DNA from: an uncultured Saprospiraceae bacterium | Lineage (GTDB): Bacteria; Bacteroidota; Bacteroidia; Chitinophagales; Saprospiraceae | Assembly (NCBI GenBank): GCA_938016265.1 | Contig: CALLWB010000013.1 | Span: forward strand, 156,244 to 220,243 | Length of the DNA: 64,000 nucleotides | Direction: 5' to 3' | Shown here: positions 53,684-62,843 of the stretch, piece by piece | Position numbering within the stretch: the stretch's first letter is position 1 | Layout: every line of letters begins with the position of its first letter | Program-made: the position numbers and the translations under genes | The notes under the pieces: generated by a model | The model's input: the letters and a program-made list of their open reading frames with translations, nothing else | Databases searched by the model: none | Told to the model about the DNA's origin: nothing

Positions 53684-55864
53684 ATGAACAGGAAGTTACA
53701 GTTGGGAATAAGTGTGATGACAATAATTGTCCTTAGTAGTTGCAATTCAGATTCAATCAAGAAGAAGTCTTCAAATATGGATAGTAATGTGGAAAATGCG
53801 GTGCTTAACTACCCTAAAACAGCAAAAGGAGAGACGGTTGATGATTATTTTGGTGTTCCTGTTAAAGATCCATATAGATGGTTGGAAGACGCCCAAAGTG
53901 AGGCAACCAGCAAATGGGTGAGTAGCCAAAATGAAACCACATTCTCTTACCTGGAGAATATCCCATTCAGAAACGCATTAAAGGAACGACTAAAACGAAT
54001 TTGGAATTATGAGCGATTCGGTACACCTTTCAAAGAGGGAGATTATTATTATTTCTTTAGGAATAGTGGCCTGCAAAACCAAAGCGTAATGTACCGGCAA
54101 AAAGACCTCTCTTCCGAGCCAGAATTGGTCATTGATCCAAATACCTTTTCAGAAGATGGGACCACTGCCCTTTCGGGAAGAGGATTTTCTAAGGATGGTA
54201 AGTATATGGCTTATGGGCTGTCTGAAGGAGGATCGGACTGGAAAACAATTAAGGTGATGGACTTGGACTCCAAAAAAGTCCTGTCTGATGAAGTAAAGTG
54301 GATGAAATTCTCTGGAATTTCCTGGTATAAAGACGGTTTTTATTATAGTCGATATGACAAACCTGCGGAAGGCTCTGATGAATATTCTCAGAAAAATGAG
54401 TTTCACAAAGTGTATTATCATAAACTTGGGACTGCCCAGTCGGAAGACAAACTGATTTATCAAGATACCGACAACGGCAACCGAAATTTCAATGCTTGGC
54501 TAACCGAGGACCAACGATTTTTAATGATTTACGCCTCCGAATCTACAAGTGGTAATGCACTGTTTTACAAGGATCTTGTGAAGGGAGAAACGAAATTTTC
54601 TCCTTTGATAACCACATTTGATCATGACAATTGGATCATTGACAATCAAGAAGGAAAGCTGCTATTGCTAACTAACGATGGCGCACCAAACAAAAGATTA
54701 GTGCTGGTCGATCCCAAAAATCCTAGTAAATCTAACTGGAAAACCATCATCCCAGAATCAGAAAATGCCCTCGAATCTATCCGAACAATTGGCGGCAAAC
54801 TAGTCGTCAACTATATAAAGGACGCCGCCAGCATGGTAAAAGTTTTCAATACTAACGGAAAAGAAGTAAGAGAAGTCAAACTGCCGGGCATCGGAACCTC
54901 AGGAAGTTTTAGCGGTAAGAAAAAAGAAGATCTTTGCTTTTTCAATTTTACCTCCTACAATTTTCCCAATACCATTTATTCCTATGATATAAAAACATCG
55001 GAAATGAAGGTCTTCAAATCCCCCCAAGTCAAGTTTGACTCGGAAAAATTTGAGACTAAGCGTATATTCTACAAGAGTAAGGACGGCGCCAAAATACCAA
55101 TGTATATTACCTACAAAAAAGGCCTTGATCTAAATGGGAACAACCCTACCTGGCTGTATGGTTATGGAGGATTCAACATCAGTATAAAACCAGGCTTTAA
55201 TACAAAAAATATCCTTTGGCTGGAAAACGGAGGCGTTTATGCTGTAGCAAACATCAGGGGTGGCGGTGAATACGGAGAAAAATGGCACAAAGCTGGTACG
55301 AAATTGCAGAAACAAAATGTATTTGATGATTTTATTGCTGCGGCTGAATATCTGATTGATAAAGGGTATACTTCTTCTGGAAAACTCGCTATTGAAGGAC
55401 GGTCAAATGGCGGGTTGTTGGTTGGGGCTTGTATGACGCAGCGACCTGATTTATTCAAAGTTGCTTTGCCTGCGGTTGGAGTGCTGGATATGTTGCGTTA
55501 TCATCAATTTACTATCGGAAGGGCTTGGGCTACTGATTATGGGGTTAGTGAGGATTCCATTCAATTCAAAAATCTGCTTGGGTATTCTCCAGTGCACAAT
55601 ATAAAGGAAGGAGTCGCCTACCCTGCTACAATGGTAACGACTGCAGATCACGATGATCGAGTGGTGCCAGCGCATTCCTACAAATTTATATCTACCTTAC
55701 AGGAGAACCATGAAGGGATAAATCCCGTCTTAATAAGAGTAGAAACTAGCGCAGGGCATGGCGCAGGAAAATCAACAGAAAAACGAATTGAAGAAATAGC
55801 CGATATTATGAGCTTTACCCTTTACAATATGGGGGAAGATTTCCCGTTAGAGGAAAAAGACTAG
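53684..55864 (+). CDS. Prolyl oligopeptidase family (S9A) lipoprotein
   Basis: This 726-residue serine peptidase is preceded by a lipoprotein signal (lipobox LSSC, Cys20), so it is anchored in a membrane. The beta-propeller begins after DPYRWLEDAQSEATSKW. The alpha/beta-hydrolase domain has the nucleophile Ser574 in EGRSNGGLL, the catalytic Asp in DHDDRVVP and the His in SAGHGAGK. It likely cleaves short proline-containing peptides. It is 14 bp upstream of cdaA, so the two are probably one transcript, an unusual pairing. Confidence 0.92.
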   Translation: MNRKLQLGISVMTIIVLSSCNSDSIKKKSSNMDSNVENAVLNYPKTAKGETVDDYFGVPVKDPYRWLEDAQSEATSKWVSSQNETTFSYLENIPFRNALKERLKRIWNYERFGTPFKEGDYYYFFRNSGLQNQSVMYRQKDLSSEPELVIDPNTFSEDGTTALSGRGFSKDGKYMAYGLSEGGSDWKTIKVMDLDSKKVLSDEVKWMKFSGISWYKDGFYYSRYDKPAEGSDEYSQKNEFHKVYYHKLGTAQSEDKLIYQDTDNGNRNFNAWLTEDQRFLMIYASESTSGNALFYKDLVKGETKFSPLITTFDHDNWIIDNQEGKLLLLTNDGAPNKRLVLVDPKNPSKSNWKTIIPESENALESIRTIGGKLVVNYIKDAASMVKVFNTNGKEVREVKLPGIGTSGSFSGKKKEDLCFFNFTSYNFPNTIYSYDIKTSEMKVFKSPQVKFDSEKFETKRIFYKSKDGAKIPMYITYKKGLDLNGNNPTWLYGYGGFNISIKPGFNTKNILWLENGGVYAVANIRGGGEYGEKWHKAGTKLQKQNVFDDFIAAAEYLIDKGYTSSGKLAIEGRSNGGLLVGACMTQRPDLFKVALPAVGVLDMLRYHQFTIGRAWATDYGVSEDSIQFKNLLGYSPVHNIKEGVAYPATMVTTADHDDRVVPAHSYKFISTLQENHEGINPVLIRVETSAGHGAGKSTEKRIEEIADIMSFTLYNMGEDFPLEEKD

Positions 55865-55878
55865 GAGAAAATTAGAAC

Positions 55879-56706
55879 ATGTTAGACCTGTTTATAAAAA
55901 TTGGATTTTTAACAATTACTATTTGGGATATCATTGATATACTGGTAGTTGGGTTTTTGATTTATCAAATCTTTAAGCTACTACGTGGCAGTATGGCGTT
56001 TAACATTGTGATTGGGCTCTTTTTATTGTTCTTTTTATCCGAATTGGTCGAGTTTCTGAATATGGATTTATTGTCCAAAATCCTAGGACAATTTGTCAAT
56101 CTAGGAGTACTTGCCTTGTTGATTGTATTCCAGCCAGAAGCACGCCGTTTCTTAGTTATGCTAGGAAAAACGACTTTAAATCGACGGTTTAAGTTTTGGC
56201 AAAAATATGTCGATACTTCCAAGCAACTAACTGCCAATCAGGAGAAACAAATTGCTATGATCGTAAAGACAGCGGAGTCGTTCTCGGGGTCAAAAACGGG
56301 TGCACTAATGGTTTTTTCTACAGATCCCAATTTGCTAGAGGGATTTACCAGCTCCGGAACTCGGCTGGATGCTTCGATTTCGCAATCTATATTGGAAAGT
56401 ATTTTTCATAAAGAAAGTCCACTGCACGATGGTGCTGTCATTTTTTCAGACTCTAAGATTCATACGGCTGCTTGTGTTTTGCCGCTATCAGATAGCAACC
56501 AATTGCCGAAACGAGCTGGCCTTCGACACCGAGCCGGACTTGGAGTCACTGAACGAACAAATGCCATCTCTGTTATCGTATCCGAGGAATCCGGAAAAAT
56601 CAGTATGGCACAAGAAGGGGAACTGAAAATCGGAATTTCCCTCGAAGAATTAAGGAAAGGACTAATGCCCATATTCAAAGACTTCTACGACGACACTGGA
56701 TCGTAA
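55879..56706 (+). CDS. cdaA: Diadenylate cyclase CdaA
   Basis: CdaA joins two ATP to cyclic di-AMP, a second messenger controlling osmolyte and potassium balance and cell-wall homeostasis. The 275-residue protein has three N-terminal membrane helices (about 12-33, 39-56, 70-86), a linker, and the DAC domain with the DGA motif at 184-186 and RHR at 216-218, both intact. No phosphodiesterase or target gene is close. It sits between a prolyl oligopeptidase gene and a TPR gene. Confidence 0.94.
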   Translation: MLDLFIKIGFLTITIWDIIDILVVGFLIYQIFKLLRGSMAFNIVIGLFLLFFLSELVEFLNMDLLSKILGQFVNLGVLALLIVFQPEARRFLVMLGKTTLNRRFKFWQKYVDTSKQLTANQEKQIAMIVKTAESFSGSKTGALMVFSTDPNLLEGFTSSGTRLDASISQSILESIFHKESPLHDGAVIFSDSKIHTAACVLPLSDSNQLPKRAGLRHRAGLGVTERTNAISVIVSEESGKISMAQEGELKIGISLEELRKGLMPIFKDFYDDTGS

Positions 56707-56728
56707 TCATTCACTCAAAATCTGCTCC

Positions 56729-57766
56729 ATGGTAAAATGGATCTCCGTTATCTTTTTTAGTTTTTGCTTTCTATTTGTTGAGGCGCAAAACCAGGTTAAA
56801 TCGCTGATACGTGAAGGCATCTTTTTGTACGATAATGGGCAATATGAGGAGGCCACTTCCAAGTACAAAGAAGCGCTTTCTATCGACCCTACGAATATCT
56901 ATGCACTCTACGAGCTCGCCTACACGTATGAGGGCATGAAACAATATGACGATGCCATAGCAATCGGCAAAAAAGCCGTCAAATTAAAAAACGTAGATCC
57001 AAAGATAATTTCCAATTTTTATGTGGCTTATGGCAATTGTTTGGATAAAAATGAACAGCGCGCCAAAGCAATTAAAGTCTACAAAAAGGGCATCAAAAAA
57101 TTTCCTGATTTCTATCTCTTAAACTTCAATTTGGGGGTTGCTTTGCTGGCGGACAATGATCTGAAGGCAGCAGAATCAGCTTTTCAAAATAGTGTGCGAC
57201 AAAATCCGAATCATTCGAGTTCCCACTTTTATCTTGGTTTACTGACGGATCAGATGGGGCAACGGATTCCTTCGATCCTTGCGTTCTCTCGATTTATATT
57301 GCTAGAGCCTCGTGGAGATCGGTCGCTTGCTGCTCGTCAGTTTTTGGATGCGGGTATTCATCCTCCGATTGTACGAACGGATGGGGAGATACATGTACAG
57401 CTGACTGTCGATGATCTAGGGGAAGAGAACAAAGCAAACAGTTTTTCTAGCATCAGCCTTTTGCTAGATTTGGCAACTGCACTAGATTTGGAGGAGAAAT
57501 ACAAGGACGAAACTGCAGTTGACCGCTTCCTCCGAAAATTCAGTCTAGTAGCGGGTTCACTAGGAGATCATAAGGATAAACAAGGTTTTTATTGGGAATA
57601 TTACGCACCTTTTTTTGCCAGTATGGAAGAAAACAACCATCTGGAAACGTTTTCCTATTTAGTGCAGGCAGAAGAGTCCGATAATGTATCTGCATGGTTG
57701 AAATTGAAGGAGGAAACCGTAATGGAATTTCGGATTTGGATGGAGGATTTTGACTGGGACAAATAG
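56729..57766 (+). CDS. Secreted TPR protein
   Basis: This 345-residue protein has a signal peptide (about 1-20, ending VEAQ). TPR units follow, e.g. GIFLYDNGQYEEATSKYKEA and the AYTYEGMKQYDDAIAIGKKA segment. Later repeats (PDFYLLNFNLGVALL, HSSSHFYLGLLT) continue to about residue 210. The remainder is not assigned. It lies 22 bp after cdaA on the same strand and may be cotranscribed. Confidence 0.78.
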   Translation: MVKWISVIFFSFCFLFVEAQNQVKSLIREGIFLYDNGQYEEATSKYKEALSIDPTNIYALYELAYTYEGMKQYDDAIAIGKKAVKLKNVDPKIISNFYVAYGNCLDKNEQRAKAIKVYKKGIKKFPDFYLLNFNLGVALLADNDLKAAESAFQNSVRQNPNHSSSHFYLGLLTDQMGQRIPSILAFSRFILLEPRGDRSLAARQFLDAGIHPPIVRTDGEIHVQLTVDDLGEENKANSFSSISLLLDLATALDLEEKYKDETAVDRFLRKFSLVAGSLGDHKDKQGFYWEYYAPFFASMEENNHLETFSYLVQAEESDNVSAWLKLKEETVMEFRIWMEDFDWDK

Positions 57767-57997
57767 ATTTTGGACTGTTTTAATAAATCGTTTTTGGTTA
57801 AACTGAAGTTGGTATACTCGGTAGAATAATTGATTGGCGGAATAGAATTAGTTGTAGAGACACCATAATCCTAGTCCTTATTTTAGAGAGATTATGCGGT
57901 TTTTTGTTTGATAAAATAATCAAATTCATTTTTTTCATTCTAAACAAAAAGGATATTTTTACGTAGTATAAACTCCACGGAAAGTTAACTCTATCTA

Positions 57998-59515
57998 ATG
58001 AAGATACTGGAAACACTTAGTTCCTTAATACCAAGGCTGGATCAAAAAGAGGTTACCTACTTTAGAAAATACCTAGGTAAAAAACGTAAAAAGGTGCTTT
58101 TGCTGTTTGAGGGACTGCTGAAATTTAATGATAAAACAGAATCCCCGATCTTTTCGAATTATCTGAAAAGAAATAAAATTGATTCTAATCTTCGATACTT
58201 ATGCAATGAATTGTATGACCCGATTATTAATTTTTGGAGTGAAAACACGAATGAAGATGAGACTAAAATCAAGCTTTCCAAGCGGTTACATGCGGCTTCT
58301 ATTTTGATAAAAAAGGGAATGTTTGAAGATGGAATACAGGAGTTCAAAAAAGTAGAAAAGATTGCAAGTGAAATGCACTATTACTATTTGGCCATAGAAG
58401 CCAATAAATGGATCGCAGTATACAGCCAAGCTCTAAATACGAAATCGACAGAAAAAATATTCTCCAACTTCCAAACTAGTCAGGATAGCTACCTCCTAGA
58501 TGTAGCAGACCAAAATAGAACGCTCTTTTTAGTAGTCACAGCTTACCAGATGATTAACAATGGAATTTGGACACTTACCGATGATCAAAAAATCAAATTG
58601 AAAAACATCTATCTTGAAGCTAAGCAGACGCTGGAACGAGAAAATTTGAATAGTTGCTCGTATACTATACTAACCAGCAATTTAAGCCAATACTTGGCTA
58701 TTGGCAGTTTGGAAGAAAGTGAGAAAGATGCATTAAAAAGTATCGAGTTGCTTGAATCAACGCAAGCAAATAGTAAGAATCTTTCTATCACGGTAAACTT
58801 GCTTGTAGCCTATAGTAATTATTGCCAAAGACTTTTTATGGAAGGAAGGATGGTAGAAGGGTCTGCTATCGTCCAAAAAATTATTGAAGTCTATAACTTA
58901 TGGCAAGATCCTACTAGTCAAATGGATTATATCTTTCATTCGACTCAATTCATGCGCTGTATTTATAAAAATGAATTTGAATATGGTGTGAAGAGCTTAA
59001 TGCCAAGCTCTTTAGAAATTGTGAATTCCAAAAACATTCAATTTATTGATTATTTCAGTATAAATATTTATTGTTTTGAAATTTACTTTGCTCTTGGTGA
59101 TTACGAAAAAGCTACTGAATTTTCCAACAATTTAAATGGCAATAACTCAAAAAAAACAACAGATTGTCAACTTGTTTCAAGATTAATAGACTTGCTACTC
59201 AATTTTGAACTTGGAAATCAACTTTTTGTGAAAAATCAAGCAGAAAGTACCCGTAGGCTCTATTCTTCTTTTTTACCTCATAATCCAGCAGGTAAGCTAT
59301 TGTTAAAACTTCTTATAAAACTTGGAGTTGCTCCAAACAATAAGCTGGATCGCATCCCAATTTACCAATCATTTTCGGATCAATTTGAGGAAATACTTTC
59401 CAATTATCAAAATCAGCATATTTTTATGTTGGATATAATTCCTGCCTGGCTTTCTTCTAAGATCGATGGGTATGATACGATCATTGAGGCGGTTAACGCT
59501 AATCAAAAAATTTAG
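57998..59515 (+). CDS. Large helical-repeat protein of unknown function
   Basis: This 505-residue cytoplasmic protein without signal or membrane helix is mostly helical. It looks like an alpha-solenoid with degenerate TPR-like units, including YYLAIEANKWIAVYSQALN and FALGDYEKATEFSNNL. The N-terminus LSSLIPRLDQKEVTYFRKYL contains a short helical DQKE-type segment. I do not recognise a family; a scaffolding role is a guess. It is preceded by a 231-bp AT-rich gap and followed by a 159-bp gap. Confidence 0.6.
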   Translation: MKILETLSSLIPRLDQKEVTYFRKYLGKKRKKVLLLFEGLLKFNDKTESPIFSNYLKRNKIDSNLRYLCNELYDPIINFWSENTNEDETKIKLSKRLHAASILIKKGMFEDGIQEFKKVEKIASEMHYYYLAIEANKWIAVYSQALNTKSTEKIFSNFQTSQDSYLLDVADQNRTLFLVVTAYQMINNGIWTLTDDQKIKLKNIYLEAKQTLERENLNSCSYTILTSNLSQYLAIGSLEESEKDALKSIELLESTQANSKNLSITVNLLVAYSNYCQRLFMEGRMVEGSAIVQKIIEVYNLWQDPTSQMDYIFHSTQFMRCIYKNEFEYGVKSLMPSSLEIVNSKNIQFIDYFSINIYCFEIYFALGDYEKATEFSNNLNGNNSKKTTDCQLVSRLIDLLLNFELGNQLFVKNQAESTRRLYSSFLPHNPAGKLLLKLLIKLGVAPNNKLDRIPIYQSFSDQFEEILSNYQNQHIFMLDIIPAWLSSKIDGYDTIIEAVNANQKI

Positions 59516-59674
59516 GTGGAAGGAGTCAAGGTTTACTTCCAACAGCTTTCAAACAATTTTGTTGAAACTTTTACCAGACAAGAAACTCTAGAAGATTCAG
59601 CACCTTATTATTATCTTAGCCGAGCAACCGTGCATCCAATTAAGTACAAGCAAGAAAAATAACAAATAGAATAA

Positions 59675-60031
59675 ATGTTCCTAAAAAACACCAACGACAT
59701 CCCCTCCTTCGTAGCTGGAGACAAGACGATATTAAAAGAAATAGTACACCCTAAAAATGATCCCGTCAACATCAATTACAGTATCGCCCATGCCCGTGTT
59801 CCTGTAGGCGGAGCGTCCTTGCCACACACATTGGAAAGTTCAGAAGTGTATTATATTTTGGAGGGCGAAGGCCAGATGTTTATTGAAGAGGAAGATCAGC
59901 CAGTCAAGAAAGGAGATATCTTCTTTGTTCCGCCCAAAGCCAAGCAATTTATCCGCAACACAGGTACTACCGAATTGATTTTCCTCTGTGTTGTAGAACC
60001 CTTTTGGAAAGAGGAAGAAGAACATTTATAG
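59675..60031 (+). CDS. Small cupin-domain protein
   Basis: This 118-residue single-domain cupin has a conserved beta-barrel: LPHTLESSEVYYILEGEG corresponds to motif 1, and GDIFFVPPKAKQFIRNTG to motif 2. Motif 1 has only one His and motif 2 has Gln where a metal ligand His is common. Metal binding, if any, would be atypical. Function unknown; it may bind a small ligand. Confidence 0.78.
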   Translation: MFLKNTNDIPSFVAGDKTILKEIVHPKNDPVNINYSIAHARVPVGGASLPHTLESSEVYYILEGEGQMFIEEEDQPVKKGDIFFVPPKAKQFIRNTGTTELIFLCVVEPFWKEEEEHL

Positions 60032-60058
60032 TGCTCAACATTATTCTCCAGAATAATC

Positions 60059-60099
60059 ACTGAATAACTCAACACACCGAATAACTCAATAACTAGAAT
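60059..60099. repeat. AT-rich repeat motif also present near 46658 and 53622
   Basis: Two copies of GAATAACTCA (at 60062 and 60079, as TGAATAACTCAA and CGAATAACTCAA) followed by TAACTAGAATTTG. Close variants occur at about 46658-46676 (TAATAACTCAATGACTA) and 53622-53652 (TAATAACCCAGTAACTTAAT then AACTACAATTTATTCG). Confidence 0.45.
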
Positions 60100-60165
60100 T
60101 TGTTCCTACCAAAGTGATTCAGTACTTTCGTATTTGGTTTGTGGTGTATAAATTTTATTCCAATT

Positions 60166-60173
60166 TAACTTTG
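60166..60173 (+). promoter_or_regulatory. -7-like box just before lipoprotein start
   Basis: TAACTTTG matches TAnnTTTG perfectly and ends 7 bp before the ATG at 60181, so the transcript would be almost leaderless. Confidence 0.35.
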
Positions 60174-60180
60174 TATCCTG

Positions 60181-60681
60181 ATGATGAGAGTCAATTATCT
60201 TTTTTTGCTTGTATTATTTGCCTTGTTTTCTAGCTGTAATTCTACACCGGAATGCAAATATGATCCGCCGACTCCTCTATTCGATGCGGGGAATCCAGCA
60301 GTAAAAACACAGCAATTCAGTCTTAATGAAATGTCGTCTTCAGAAACCGTTTCCTTCAACAATGATCTAAAGTTAGAACTGCTACAATCGGGATGTGATA
60401 AATTGGCACAGGAGTATCGGTTCGAAATTCCTGTAGCAGATGGCTCAAAAGATCCAGCATTTTGGGCAGCAAGAGCGGTCGATTTATTCCAATTTCTTGG
60501 AAGTACCAATCCGAATATTTTCGAGGTGGCAAATGCTTGGTCTAGCCTGATTGAACTACAAAAAGGACAAATTCCCTTGGATGAAGACTACCCAATCACA
60601 GAAGGTTTTTTGTTGAATCTTAGTGCTATAAAATCAGCAAATTTTTCCACGCTAGTCGTCCAGATAAAAGAAGCAGAATAG
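60181..60681 (+). CDS. Small lipoprotein of unknown function
   Basis: This 166-residue protein has a lipoprotein signal (MMRVNYLFLLVLFALFSSC, Cys at 19; a second ATG follows at 60184). The mature region includes ECKYDPPTPLFDAGNPAVK and helical segments up to the end. No known domain is recognised. It is convergent with the small membrane gene, with only 5 bp between stops. Confidence 0.65.
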   Translation: MMRVNYLFLLVLFALFSSCNSTPECKYDPPTPLFDAGNPAVKTQQFSLNEMSSSETVSFNNDLKLELLQSGCDKLAQEYRFEIPVADGSKDPAFWAARAVDLFQFLGSTNPNIFEVANAWSSLIELQKGQIPLDEDYPITEGFLLNLSAIKSANFSTLVVQIKEAE

Positions 60682-60686
60682 AAATC

Positions 60687-61118
60687 CTAGGCTAGCCAGC
60701 CATTCTCTTTTGCTTTTCTAGAGAAAAAGACAAGCAGAATTGCAATAACCAATACTGATCCCATTATAGGAATACCTGATGTACCCATTACCGCCAACAT
60801 GTCCGACAAAAAGTACGAATAGATTTGTTGAACGACAACACTTATCAAAGAAACGATAAACACAGGCATCGCCCAACCTTTGCGAAGGAGCAAGCCGATA
60901 CTACCAATAACCCCAGTAATAACAGCAGTTCCAAATGCAATGTTGACCCAAACAGGCGTTTCACTATATAGCTTTTCGTAGCCTTCGGGCAGGTTAGCCA
61001 TTGCTTGAGTCGTCATCGTAATTTGGCTAAAAAAATTTACACACCCCAACAAGTTCCATAGAAAAGCCAATACGCCAATCACCCAAAACCATGTTGGAAT
61101 AGCAGTGTTTGTGTTCAT
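60687..61118 (-). CDS. Small four-helix membrane protein
   Basis: This 143-residue protein has about four hydrophobic segments (starting near residues 9, 55, 82 and 117). Its WFWVIGVLAFLWNLLGCVNF start resembles small Bacteroidota proteins sometimes labelled sugar transporter, but this label is not supported by any known transport motif. Function unknown. It lies 19 bp downstream of the choice-of-anchor B gene, on the same strand, and is likely cotranscribed. Confidence 0.6.
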   Translation of the reverse strand: MNTNTAIPTWFWVIGVLAFLWNLLGCVNFFSQITMTTQAMANLPEGYEKLYSETPVWVNIAFGTAVITGVIGSIGLLLRKGWAMPVFIVSLISVVVQQIYSYFLSDMLAVMGTSGIPIMGSVLVIAILLVFFSRKAKENGWLA

Positions 61119-61137
61119 AGTTCGTTCGTTTTACTAA

Positions 61138-62718
61138 TTATTTATGTACTAATTTTCCTGTACTGATGATTTGTTTTTGGGTGTCTTTCAGAACATAAAA
61201 TAGCAATTGACTAGTTGTAGCAAGTTTAGCTAATTGTATTGTATTGGAATTGACCTCCCTGGTTGCCAGTAGTCTGCCATCTGCAGTAAATAGTTCTAGA
61301 AAGAGCGGAAAATTTGAATCTTCCAAGCCTTCAATAACCAGAAAGTCAGTAAATGGATTTGGGGTTATTGATACTTGATTACTAGCAGTAAAATCATCAT
61401 TCCCAACCAAATTGGGCCACAACTCAATATCTACAATCAACGAATCCCCTTCGAGTAAATTTAAAGCTGGAAGTACTTTCGTATAATAGCCTGTCTTTGA
61501 ACAGGTAACCGTGTAAGAGCCTGGAATGTTTCCCCATTTATAATCACCATCCAGCGTAGAATATAGCGTTTCCGCACTCCCCGAAATTGTAATCTCCGCC
61601 TGCGGTATGATTAATCCAGTCATGCCGTCAAGCACTCTGCCATAAACCCTCCCGGCGTGGGTGTCATTAAACTCCCAAACGTACAAGCCATCGGCCCGAT
61701 TACCACCAATAATCTTGTTAGAAGGGAAAAACGGGCAAGCAGACCATAAGCCATTAAAACCGCCACTTGCGCCGGCATAAGTATCGTAAAAACCAACTTC
61801 AACAGGCAATGCGGGATCTACTACATCCAACACCCGAAGTCCTTCGGTATTGTGGGCAATAAAAGCAAAATCACCACGCACGTAAGGATTGTGGACCAAG
61901 CTCTGAAGATTGGCAGACCAATCCGCAACGGTATACACATTGTTGATGTCCTCAATATTCCAGATGTTCATCTTCAGTCCATCAATTTCGTCAGTAACCA
62001 ACAGATGAGTATTGTCCTGAGTCGTCCAGGAACTGTGTGTAAATCCTCCTTGATAACTGATCTGTGTGATCAAGGTAGGGTTCGCTTTATTACTGATATC
62101 AATGACATCTATCGCACTCTCATACAAAGCCGCCGCATAAATCCGGTCGCCTCGAACATGCAGGTCATGTATATAATAAGGCGCATACAGCGCCACCTCC
62201 ACCGGATTTGAAGGAACAGAAACATCAATAATGTGAAATCCCTCCGAAGCAGTCCCACAAACATAAATGAAGTCCGACGAAGGATTATAAATGTCAGATT
62301 GCAAAATGTGGCCTCTTGTAAACGTGGCATCGTAGGTAGTGACCAAATGCAGACTATCCGGCAAATAACTCAAATCAACGACCTGTAGCCCTTGTCCAAC
62401 ACCAGAGCCTTCTGTTGTAACATAAGCGTGATTTTTTACTACCGTGATTTCCCTCCAATTGGAGGAAGGTCCCGGAATAAACCCAACTTCATTAATATTG
62501 GTTGCATCGTCAATAGTATAGGCGGCAAGGCCTGTTCTAGCTCCTAGTAATGCATATTCAGTACCATCAGGTGCGATATAACTCCAGGAGCCAGAGTAGC
62601 GCACATCTCCCCTATTGTTTTGTCCAAACAAGGTGACATTCAAGCTGGTTTGGGCGAAGAGGAAACTGTTAGAAATTATCAGAATTAGCAGGTTGATAAT
62701 TTTTATACTTCCGTTCAT
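61138..62718 (-). CDS. Choice-of-anchor B family protein with T9SS signal
   Basis: This 526-residue protein has a signal peptide (about 1-23, ending FAQ). The beta-propeller region (about 25-360) contains repeated LxVxDVS and NPVEV segments characteristic of the choice-of-anchor B/LVIVD domain, such as EGFHIIDVSVPSNPVEVAL and EGLRVLDVVDPALPVEVGFY. A regulatory-like beta domain (VYGRVLDGMTGLIIPQAEI) follows. The C-terminal 80 residues (VSITPNPFTDFLVIEGLEDS) form a T9SS sorting domain. It is exported to the surface; role unknown. Confidence 0.85.
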   Translation of the reverse strand: MNGSIKIINLLILIISNSFLFAQTSLNVTLFGQNNRGDVRYSGSWSYIAPDGTEYALLGARTGLAAYTIDDATNINEVGFIPGPSSNWREITVVKNHAYVTTEGSGVGQGLQVVDLSYLPDSLHLVTTYDATFTRGHILQSDIYNPSSDFIYVCGTASEGFHIIDVSVPSNPVEVALYAPYYIHDLHVRGDRIYAAALYESAIDVIDISNKANPTLITQISYQGGFTHSSWTTQDNTHLLVTDEIDGLKMNIWNIEDINNVYTVADWSANLQSLVHNPYVRGDFAFIAHNTEGLRVLDVVDPALPVEVGFYDTYAGASGGFNGLWSACPFFPSNKIIGGNRADGLYVWEFNDTHAGRVYGRVLDGMTGLIIPQAEITISGSAETLYSTLDGDYKWGNIPGSYTVTCSKTGYYTKVLPALNLLEGDSLIVDIELWPNLVGNDDFTASNQVSITPNPFTDFLVIEGLEDSNFPLFLELFTADGRLLATREVNSNTIQLAKLATTSQLLFYVLKDTQKQIISTGKLVHK

Positions 62719-62843
62719 ACTTGTGATTTAATTTGTATAAATCTACGAAATATGAACTCCATATGAAAGAATTAACCTGCTTCCTTCAAAAAATACAATA
62801 ATCAAATGTTGGTATTGCTTGGTTGTTAACGAATTGCATCGAA

